Source: Gordionus sp. m RMFG-2023
Lineage: Eukaryota; Nematomorpha; Gordioida; Chordodea; Parachordodidae
NCBI RefSeq assembly: GCF_954871325.1
Contig: NC_088779.1
Location: forward strand, 16,928,846 to 16,992,845
Length of the DNA stretch: 64,000 nucleotides
Direction: 5' to 3'
A model generated the notes under the pieces. It was not told the DNA's origin. It did no database searches and worked only from the letters and a program-made list of their open reading frames with translations. Of this stretch, positions 37,701-49,700 are shown piece by piece. Within the stretch, counting starts at the first letter, position 1; the number at the start of each line of letters is the position of its first letter. The position numbers and the translations under genes were made by a program.

Positions 37701-40700
37701 GTATATAATATTAGCGAACATACTCTGTCTGGGCTTATATTTATTTTTTTTAATATTGGATATTTATGAATATTTTTTAGTAATTCATTTATCTGGTCAG
37801 AAAAATTTTTCAAATAACAAGAATCATTTTATGCAATTCGTTAAATTGTATATTACGAATTTGTTTGATATCTCTGGGAGTAAAATAATTTTCTTCATTA
37901 GCTATTAAATCTTGGTACACGTCTTTTGGAGGCTGATGCACTACCTTTTCCTTAATTTGTCGCATTATACAAACTGGGGTACGACTATAAACCCCTAGTA
38001 GTTTCTGTTGTTTCCATGTGGAAACAACCCTGGATATGTTCCTATGTATTCAATTATAAATATAGATTGAATAAGATGAACTGAGCTATTTAAATGTTTA
38101 TCTAAATGGCATATTCTTCTTTTATACGTTTCACAATTTTTCAATTTTGTATAATAACGATTTAAAATTACTAAATCCTGAGGATTTGGTTGTGGTTTTG
38201 CTGCAATAAATATATGATTATATCGTTTTGTGGTGGACTTGCCAAATAAGCCATCCTTAATAACCATAGGACCACTGCTAATTGTATTATCATTGATATT
38301 TATACTATAATAATATTTTGTTGTACCTGTGGATGTACCAGTCCACGCGCCACAATCGTCGCCATACACTAATTTTTTACCCCTTTCTTTCAAAACCATA
38401 TTCTCTTTATTACTTATTGTAAATATAACATTGTTTTTGATACTTTTTGATACCGGTTGGTATTGATTCTAGAATATTTATGGGATTCAATAACATTTAT
38501 AATAATATCGGTGTCTAAAAAAGGTAAGCTGCTACTAACAATTGATGATAAATTAGTAATAGTTGGAGAATTATTGTTAACTGAAGATGGAAATATGAAT
38601 AGTGAATCATTAAGGATAGCTGGCATCAAAACGGGTGATAAAAAAGCGATACTAGATGGGGAATTGATTAGAGGTTGAAAAATATGTGGAGGATTATTTG
38701 CTGATGATGAAATATGTGATAAATGACTCATACTAGACAGGGATTTGATTGAAGGTGAGATAGGTGGAGAATCATTGTCAACAGAAATTGGAGAATCGAA
38801 TAGTAAACCATCATCAGATAAAATAGTTGGTAAATAGCTAATAATAGGTGGATATTCGATTGGAGGTGGAAAAATATGTTGGGAATTATTTTCAATTAAT
38901 GGAAATATAAATGGTGCTACATCAATTCTAGGTGACAAATGACTAATAATTGGTGGAGGACTCGATGGTAATGATTGTAGGTAACAGAAATAATTTGGTT
39001 TAAAATTTGCCAATTTATCGGGGTAATTTAAACTCGACCACATAAAAACTAAGTTATTTGAACTTGTTCTTCTTACGGCCCGCCCATATACTGGTGTGGT
39101 ATATGCGCTATACATCCCACGATTAGAAGGTGGACAATAAGATTGAAATGCTTTTCCCAAAGCTGCACTTGATGTATAAAGATGCATCATTTGTGCCCAG
39201 CCTCCTACCATCAATGCATCATTTAAAATATGATTGTAATCAGTAGTGGAAATTCTTTCATCACTTATTGTTTTATTACTACTGTAAAATTTATCATCTA
39301 TATCATAATACTTTCTATTAATTATTATTTCAATTGCTGTCAAGAGTCTCATGTAGAGATGTTCCTCCTCATGACCAAAAATTGCTAGAGACAAGCAACG
39401 ATAAAAACAATTGCCATCCGCAATAACTTTTCTAGGCGAATAATCTTCTAAAAGATGCCCCTGAAATGATTTTAACAACCTTTGAGAAATAAGGTCTTCC
39501 TCCCCAACTAAAAAATTTTCATTACATTTAGTTGATAAATTGTAATGTAAACTGATAAGGCTCAATTCATTTACTGCTGAATTAACTGAAAAATTATTCT
39601 GTAATCTAAGCAATGAAGAGCATGGCTTCACATCTATCTTCTCCATCATTGCCTTTTTGAAATAAGATTAATAATTAAAATTAAATATATTTATTATTTC
39701 TGATCACTTAAAGATAAAGGTCAACAAAATTAGACTGTTAACACTTTATAATTATTTGTTTTATACTGCTCAATCATTGATCATAACATCAATTGTAATC
39801 AGAGTTGTGCAGTACCACAAATATTTGTATCTAAAATACAAAATACAAATATTGTATTAATTTTCTTATTCTTTTCTGCCATATTTAAAATATATTGACG
39901 ACCAAAATTAATTGAAAAATTTACAACTTATATTAAGATAAATGGATATAAAATAACCCAAACAAAATTAGTAAAGATTACATTTTATATATAAATGCAG
40001 GGATCAAAACTGAACCAGAAGCTTTATTTTTAATTGAACCTTTATATTTATCCGAAAAGGTCTAATACTAAATTATTTGAAAATTTTGATTATCTTATAA
40101 AATAATAAATATATTTTAAATACTCTTTTACAAATTAATATTCAACTCCCATTAAAATAGTCTCCCTTCCCTATCTATAAAAATGGGCTATTACTGATAT
40201 TAAAATGCCTGATATATTAACTCATCATTAAATATTTTATTAATTATTGTAAATATTCATTCTTACTAATTGAATATGTTATGTTCTTCACAAATAAATA
40301 GTAAAAACTATATTTTATAAACTATTCTAATTTTATTTTGATATTTTGAAAAAAATACTAATATCTGTATCTAAGATTAATTTTTTCACATCTGTATCTA
40401 GATTATTTTCTTACGTGATTATCCATTTCTGATTGAATATATTAAGATATATGACGACTAGAAAAAAATCTATTGTTATTGAGGTAAAAAAAGGTAAATG
40501 AATGAATGGCATCATGTGAAATATTTATATAAATATGATTCTAACTATTTAAATATAAATTAATCATTTACTATAATATTTAGATAAATCAAGATAAATA
40601 ATATTTAAATTATTTTATTTAAATAGTAACTTGGTATTATTGAATATCATTTGACACAGAATAATATTTTATATAGTAATATTAACAATATACTTTACCG

Positions 40701-43700
40701 GCATGATTTTGTTTTAAATATTATACATAGCCCTCCACCATGCGTATTATGATAATTCAGCTTATTAAAATGAATCTTTAATGTTTTAGGGGTAAATTCT
40801 GATATATAACATTTTTAAATGATTATATTTTTTTATAATAGTATTTTATAATTATACACGCCAACTTGCGGATTTAATATTATTGGAATTTAAAATTTAA
40901 TTATTAATATCTTTAATATAATTATATTAAAAGATTTAAACGATTTATTATGAGATAAAAGATAATTTAACTATTAATGTATATTTCTTTATTATTGAAT
41001 ATATCTAAAAATTTAATTTTTTATAAGTTATTTATATCATAGGAAAATGGATCTCACTATAAATAAAAGATAATATATAAAAAATTTTACCTAAGCATTC
41101 GCAGTTTACCTTAGCATTCGCAGTTTACCTTAGCATTCGCAGTTTAGTCAAACCGAAAAATATACTTGTATTAAAAATTTAACTCAAAACTGTTTTTTGA
41201 AAGAAAAAAAAAATAGCTTCCCTAACGTAAAAAAGAAAAGATATCAAATTTATTACATCTATTGAAGGATGAATAATAAAATGTTTAATTTTTAAAATTA
41301 TTTATAACTAAATAGATGACGTTAAATACTTGAAAGCAAATTGTTACTATATTTATTATCAAAAGCATTTATTAGTAAAATTCATTATAATATTAGGGGA
41401 GACCGGGGATGGTTGGGACACTTTTCGTTCAAACCTTAATAATTTTAATATTAGTAGACTAATCTGAATAATTAAAATATCTTCTGAATCCCAAAAGTAT
41501 AGGCTATTTGAAATAATTAATATATATTTTATGAAGATTATATTTTTTTAGAAAATTGAATTTAAAATAAAATTTTTTTTGTCCCAACTATGACAGACTC
41601 TGTGTACGTTGCGACACACATATGTGATAGTTGGGACACTCGTGAAATAGAGGTCTAAATAAATTTAAAATCAGTAATCCAGTAAGACTAGAGACTATGA
41701 CACATATGATTTTATTGATAATATTATAATTCACAATCAATAACTATATAAAAAAAATTTTAGCAAAATTTAATAAATTTATTTTGGCGAAAAAAAATTG
41801 TAAAGAAAAAAATGTAAAAAATTTTTTTTTTAATCATAAACATAGTGAAAGATAAGTATTTAATTATTTATAATTCACAATACTAAATTAATAATAAAAT
41901 TATAAAATTGATGATAAAATGAGCTAAAATGGCGTGTCCAAACTATACTATGACCAACTATGACCGAGCCCACTAACTTTATAAATATCATCCAAAATCA
42001 TATTAATTCATATTTATTGATTCTGAAAGTTTGCCAGATTGGAAAATAGGGTTTAGGCTTTCCTAAAATCTATTTATTATGATTTTTGAAGCTTTATTTA
42101 TAAACATAAACGATAAAGTTTGCAAATATTTTTTATTACTTTTGGTATGCCAAAACACATTTTCTTCTGTAAAAATTAAAATACTAAATATTTTTCAAAT
42201 CTTTTTTAGCCAATCATGTATGACAAAATTATCTATGTTAGGCTCAAATTTCCAGTCTTATAAAATAATAGCTCAAATTATAATTAGAATGTCCTAACGT
42301 TCCCCTGTACTCAATGTACCCCGGTCTCCCCTAGCTGTAATAAATATTATAACTGTCAAATACGTCTATAAAAGTTGCATTTTATCTAATATTTTATAAA
42401 CAACTGTATATAATAGAGGATTATAAACTATATGATGTCTATGTCTACTTTCTTATTTTTTATTATACTTATTTGGACCTTGAAATATTTTTAGGAATAG
42501 GTATGATAATAAAATTTAAGAATAAATATACAGTTAATTAGTCATTTTGAACTCTGCTAAAAATTTTTAGTTTTCAATTAATAAACGATTATATTTATTT
42601 AATTAGGTTTATAAAATAATTTAAATAATAATAGTCGATTAAGCTTCAACTGTTATTGCTAAATTAATATTTAGTGAGTGATATTGATATTCTATTTTTA
42701 ACACAAAATTTGATTGCTAGATGACATAGTGAAAATATAATTTATATGTTTTAATTTTATCTAATATTTAAATAGTATTCATATAATAAATATTTAGATA
42801 GTTTTATTAATTTTTAAATAATAAAATTAAATCTATATTTTACTTAATAGAATTATAAAAGAAATCTTTCAGGGGGCAATCAAAAAAATTTATTTTTAGT
42901 TCAAGGGGTTAAGATTCCATTTAAAAAAAGTTTTTTTGCTTCAGGGGGCTCGAGCTCCTGCGCGCCCCCATCTAGCGACGCCACTGATGAAAAGCACATC
43001 TTATATTTATAATATTATATTGAGAATCATTAAGATTGATTGTTAATTCATTAGGTACATTTGTGATAGTAGTAGAAATATCATTAAATTATCTATATTT
43101 TGTGTTTGTTCTTCATCATTTTCAGACATTTAGTTTTCAACATCTCCTCCATAAATAATTACTATCTTAATTAGATTTGCCCCATTATCAGTTATAATGT
43201 ATATTTGTGATGTTTTGATTTCATAATTATTTAATACTTTTATTAAAATAAGTTTTAAATTTTCTGCAATGGACCGTTCAAAATTTCTTTCAATGCTAAT
43301 GTTCTCAGAACAATTTTTGCTTTTTGAATAAACCGAAAATTGATCCCAATAATGGACCTGTTCTATACGAGTAACAGTCAATTTTTAGAGATAATAACTT
43401 ACCATTTATTTCTTTGATTATATTTTGCCGAATACTTAAGGCTAATTCTGCAACATTAGATTGAATATACAGAGAATTAATTTTAATATTACCCATGCCT
43501 TCTTATATAGGATCAAAATTTTTTTTAAAACAGCTATCATCGATGAATTTGAATGGTCTGCAATTAAAAGTGACAAACTCAGTACAAGTATCGATTAGAT
43601 ATTGTTTTTATTTTAATCTTCTATCTTCTGTTGGCTTGATGACGTTTATACTTTTTTATTTTATTAGATTTTTGTTGTGATATTTTGTTAATTTTATCGA

Positions 43701-46700
43701 ATTCTAGAGGTTTCTTATTATATGGCGCTCAAGATTTGCTCCATGATGGCTTTTCATATTTATTTGACAATCAGCAATATTACATTTTGATGTGTCATTT
43801 CATTGGCATACGCAGCGGGGTGGGGCAGGGGGACAAATCCCCCCCCCCCCTTCCAAGCCAAAAAATGCAGATGCCGAATATATTTTTCAAAAATATTGTT
43901 TATATTAATTTATATTTGTTAATATTTATTCGTATCTCATATTAAATATATATTTAATTACATTTATTATCACATTCATAAGTTATTTTATCAATTAATT
44001 TCGATTTTAAGTTTTCCGGCGTAATATTTACTTATTATTTTCAAATTTTTAGTGGCGTAATATTTATCTACCATTTTCAAATTTCTAGTCATATAATTAT
44101 TTCTGAAACTTCTGGTCCAACAGGGAAAAAGAAATTGCAACCTTGTCCAACGAGATAGAGTCTCTGCCATCAAGCAGTAACAGCTTTTAAGGAGTTAGAA
44201 GAGCCAATTATTTGCTATTACTGAAATATCACAATGGCCTGAAAGAAATATTTTCTCAGAAGCAAGAAAATTATTGGATTCAATGCTTATTCCAAATTTT
44301 ATTTCTCATTAGAATGTATTATTTAATTATACAAATATTTTAAGTATTACTTTTCAAAAACATGACAGACTTGATTAAGAAGATGAGAATAGCGGAGAGC
44401 ATTTTATCAGAACTCAAGGAAATTAGGGCTAATGTTAATGAAGAATTTCATATTTTATTGTTGAGTCAAAAGCAGAGCTATACGTGTTTAATATTTGTCT
44501 CCCTCGACTTGTAGCAAGGCAAGCTCATCGTTAAAACATTAATATAGGATCAGTAGAAGAGTATATCTTAGATGCGGATACATTTATAACCCAAATAAAT
44601 GAATTTTTAATTCATCATGCAGCACTTACTAATCTGCAAATATTACTTCTAAAAAAGCCTTCTCAACCTTTTTCAGATGGTGATAGAAGAAAAAATATTT
44701 GTTAGATTTTTATTATGAAGATGTTAAAGTATCTTATGATGCCTTACTAGCTGAATAACTATGTTTATAAGATTAACTATGGTTGATATAGTCCCAAAAA
44801 ATGCTATGGATGCTCTGCATTACACATTTTAGATTAAATTCCCAATGTATTAAAAGGGTTTATAAACTCTTCCCATTAGTAAACTAATGAGAGAACATTC
44901 TCTTTTTTTAGAAGGATAACAGAGGCCTGCAAAAGTACCATTTGCAGGGCACGGCCCGGATTTTTTTTAAGATTTTTTACCGCCTGGCCTGGGTTTTTTT
45001 AAAAAAATTTTTTAGGCCCAGCTTCGCTTTTTTTAAAAAATTTTCAGGCCCGGCCCGGCTTTTTTTTAAATAAAATTTTCAGGCCCGGCCAGGATTTTTT
45101 TAAAATAAATTATATTTATTTTTGATTTTTATAGCTAATAATAACGATTTCAAATATAGCTGTTTTAAAAAATACAGCCCGGCCTGGGTGTTTTTTTAAA
45201 AAAATTTCGGGCCCGGCCCGGGTATATTTAACAAAATTACCTGCAGGTCTCTGAAAAACATACCAAGAAGTACAACATCTGAAAGTAGATTGAAAAGTTT
45301 GGATCTTTTGAATATTCATAGGCATTTGACGATAAGCAAGGATGAGATAATTGAAAAATTAGCTCAATCCCAGCGAAGATGGATTTTACATTGTAAATAT
45401 ATAACATACAAAATACAATTATTCCTAATAAACTTTTTGTGTAAAGTCTAAAAAAAATCAAATTTCTATATTTGGTCATTTAATTGATTCTTTACATATA
45501 ATTTTTTTATAATTCACATTAATTTAAAATTGTGTATTAGGAATAGTTATTAGTCCTAATAAATTTATGCTTGATATTTTTAAAAGACAATAATATTTCT
45601 TAAAAAATTTTATTATCCCCCCCCCCCCCAGACCAAATTCCTGCGTACGCGCCTGTGTCATTTATAATACTTTATGTTAATAATTTACATTTTAATTTTT
45701 CTCTAGGTATTATAATTTAAGCTTAAAAAATTTAAAAAATGTTGTAAAATGGCAATATGCTAAAGTTTATAAAAATTATGACAGATACTTATCAATCAAA
45801 TAAGATTAATAAAAACAATTCGAATATAATATAAATTTTTGCAATATACTAGTTGTTGTAATATGTAAATTACTTTGAAATAAAATAGAGGAAAAAGAAG
45901 TAATATTCAAATCGATTGTTAAACAGAAAAACGTAATGAATTATTAGATTTTTTGAATAAAGACGATGTAAATGAATTGGAAAAGAAAGTATATATAATC
46001 GGGAATATTTTACTTAAAAAAAAGAAGAAGGATTATGATTTTACGAACTTAATTTTTAATTTTAATTTCTTATTTTAATTATGATTATGTAATTAGTATT
46101 TATATTAATTAATAAAGTATTAGTAGTTAATTTATTTATACCATTTATTTTATTCTCTAAATTCTCTCAACCACTACATTTGTTGGCCGAAACATTATGT
46201 TCTATGGACATATTCAGTCTACTTAAAATACTAAAATTTTACAATGGTGTTGGAGAGAGGAGGCGACAGAGCAATTACAACAATTCAGTCTAATTAACTC
46301 TGAAAAGAAATTCTAAATAAAGGGGGAAGGAGATGTATGAAATGACTATCGATACTAAGACAAAGAATGAGAGCAATAAAACAATGGTATCAATATTAAT
46401 GGTCGTAATTCGGAAAAGAATAGAATTAGTCGTTTAGCTAAAAAGAATTCGTCACAAGAGATCGTTATAGGTACAAGTAATCGTTTTATATAATAGTAGG
46501 TTGGGATTAACCAAAAATCTTCATAAAGAAACAGCTTTTCGTCATTAGAAATTTTATGCCGCAATCGAGCTCACTTAGAGATCAAATTTTTATTTGAGAT
46601 CAAAAGATAAAAGAAATAGTTATCGTATAAGAGATCTTAAGACGGATATAGTGACAAGCGACTAGGTAGAACAAGTGAAAAATTTATTGACTCGATCACA

Positions 46701-49700
46701 TTTATCAAAATATAATTAAAATAATGATTTTTCAGGATGCAATCGTTAATCGTTGACAAATTATCGCCAATTGCTTATCAAAACTTAAGTATAGGATACA
46801 AAATCGATGATCTTAAAAACAAGAATTCGGGAAAACAATCGTTAATCGTAGATCAAGCATCGCACATCGTTGACCGAGATAATGATCATTAGTTACAAGA
46901 GAACGTTAGAAACGAGCAAAAGACCAAATTAATTTATCAGGAGAATAAGACATAGTATCGATAATCGTTGACTAGCAATCGTGTATCGTTTAGTTAATCA
47001 AGTTGTCAGTGCTAAAAGCTCATCAATAACAGACTAAGACAAAAAACAGAATCTATCGGTGATGTAAGTGAGCAAAAAATAAAACAGTAATTGGATACAT
47101 GCTCGAATATGGGATGTGGGGCCTAATTTAAGTGTAAGGGTGTTGTAATATAAATTACTTTGAAATAAAATAGAGTAAAAAGAAGTAATATTCAAATCGA
47201 AGTAATATTCAAATCAAGTAATATTCAAATCGATTGTTAAACAGAAAAACGTAACGAATTATTAGATTTTTTGAATAAAGACGATGTAAATGAATAGGAA
47301 AAGAAAGTATATATATTCGGAAATATTTTACTTAAAAAAAGAAGGATTATGATTTTACGAACTAATTTTTAATCTTTTAATTTTAATTTTTTTATATTAT
47401 TTTAATTTCTTATTTTAATTATGATTATATAATTAGTATTTATATTAATTAATAAAGTATTAGTAGTTAATTTATTTACACTATTTATTTTATTCTCTAA
47501 ATTCTCTCAACCACTACATTTGTTGGCCGAAACATTATGTTCTATGGACATATTCAGTCTACTTAAAATACTAAAATTTTACAATCTTACACATTATTTT
47601 AGCATCAAATCATGAGGTTCTAACCGGTTTAGAGGCATTTTAGCGGTTCGGTTCAGATTCGACTAGAAATTTTTTTAGTGGTTTAGGTTCGATAAAAGGT
47701 TTTGGCGGTTTAATGGTTCGGTTTAGGTTGGGTTTGGATCCCTAGAAAAAAATTATTTTAAATTTTATAAATCATTTAGGCTGAGTTTATAATTCAGATA
47801 AACTACCAAAGTTCTTCATTTTTATTTTATTTATTACTAGGGCTGTGCCTATATTTAATATCGGATCCTATCGGCAGCGATTAGCGTTTTCAAAAATATC
47901 AGATTGGGTCGATCTTTTTAAAAACATATCCGATCCGATATTTTTTATTGTTTTTGGTTATATTATTTATTTTATAAATAATTTCATAATAATAAATTAA
48001 TGAAAGGAACTAATAAAAAATTTATTTGTTGTAATGTTTAAAAAAAATAGTTTAAAATTTTACACTATTTTTTGTTAAATGAAGCTGTTTAACACTACAT
48101 TCATCCATAATTTAGCCGAACATGAACCGAACCTCTAAAATGCCTCTGAACCGGTTCGAATCTCATAATTATATGCTTATAAAATAATGTGTAAGTTATT
48201 ATTAGTATATTGCAAAAATTTAAATTATATTCGAATTATTTTAAAGATTATTGTCAATCACATTTGATTGATAAGTGTCAGTCATAATTTTTATAAACTT
48301 TAGTATATTGTCATTTTACAACATTTTTTAAATATTTGAAGCTTATAAATTATAATGCCTAGAGAAAAATTAATTCCAATATATAAATTATTTAAATATA
48401 GTATTATAAATGACACATCAAATCTGATATCATACTGGTAGAGCCGGCTACCCAAGTTGGTGTGGAAAGATGTTTTTACAATTAAATTTATATTATCTCA
48501 TTGTAGATGTAATTTGAGTGAGACGAATTTTGAAAATATATTAATTGTGCGGTTTATAAAAAAATTTTAAGTAATTGTTTATATTAAAATTAATCGTTGA
48601 TATTTATTTGTTATATTTATAAATTAAATATTATTTTATATTGCGCAATTAATAAAAATGAAGGTTTTATGTATGTGTTTTTTATTTTAATTATGAAATA
48701 AATAAAAAATTTTCCCTATACATTATTCGAATGTAGGTTTGAATACAAAAGCGCTCGAACTGAACCGATATTTTTATTTTTTGCGAACTGAACCTGAACC
48801 TTGAACTGTTATTTTTATCCGAATCTGAACCCGAACAGATATTCTTTTCAGTTTGGATCCCTGTTTAAAAGAAAAAAATATTTTAATTAACTACAAATAT
48901 CGACTATTTGCGTCCCCCAAAAGGAGACATAGTTATGTGGAATATTTCAAGTTAAATTTTATGCGGGATAAAAAGGAATATCAGATCAAAATTTTGAAAA
49001 TCAAATGTTAAAAATAAATAAATTATTACAAAGAACTTATCTTATAATATATTATGATTGTATATTTTTATTATCTATGTCGAAAAAAAATAAAATTTAT
49101 ATATATATTTAAAATTTTTTACGCGTTTCTTTTTTTGAATAGCCAATGATATGTTTTCACAAATAACGGCAGTCCTTTTTTCAAATGTAACCGGCTATCG
49201 CGCTTCTTTTTTCAAAAAGTTTACAGCACTATATTTTCCATACCAATATATCTAATATGATAAATATCTCCCTATTTTTCTATCATATCATATTACATCT
49301 TTAGAAATTATGTCTAGAAAATTAAAAACTCGTTTAAGATTTAAATATTTTGTTATGACATTAGGTAATGCTCTCCGCTGTAACCGCCACATCTTCCCAT
49401 CCGTTGTTTAATTTTGACGTAGATACTCTCTATTGAAACGTTGCATTTATTATTTAATAATCTTTAATTGAATTCTCTTTGTTTTGGGGAATCTAGTAAA
49501 ATCAGATTTTCATCCACATTTATCTAATGAATTTCTTCCGACAACATCCTCAGTTATCGGTACTTAGGTATGAAAATGTTGAAATTTCAGGGGGAGCATA
49601 TTTTTTAAAAATGTTTACTTAAATGATTTTAAACAAATAAAAGTTGTAAATTTTTAGCCCCGCCCGTCCGCCCATTTTTAATTTTTCATAACCCGCCCAC

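Larger units (their letters stand above)
35511..41154 (-). mobile_element. MULE transposon with OTU-like protein, 5.6 kb
   Basis: Terminal inverted repeats of about 276 bp (35511-35786) and 296 bp (40859-41154) begin GGTTTGACTAAACTGCGAAT. The right repeat has three and the left two copies of a 20-bp terminal unit (CTTAGCATTCGCAGTTTAC plus one base), which explains the length difference. The flanking nonamers TAAAAATAG and GAAAAATAT agree at seven of nine positions, as expected of MULE target duplications with decay. The - strand carries an OTU-like N-terminal region and a MULE transposase. It is inserted in hAT-C copy 2, next to the LINE's 5' end. Confidence 0.93.
32856..42986. mobile_element. 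Non-autonomous hAT-C, copy 2, with three nested insertions
   Basis: Starts CAGGGGCGTCGCTAG, ends CTAGCGACGCCACTG. Flanking octamers ATAAAAAA and ATGAAAAG agree at six of eight positions. Outside the insertions it follows copy 1 (10680-12392) from end to end. Compared with copy 1 it is interrupted by a LINE (33810-35495), a MULE (35511-41154) and a TA-flanked MITE (41396-42332). Confidence 0.92.
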
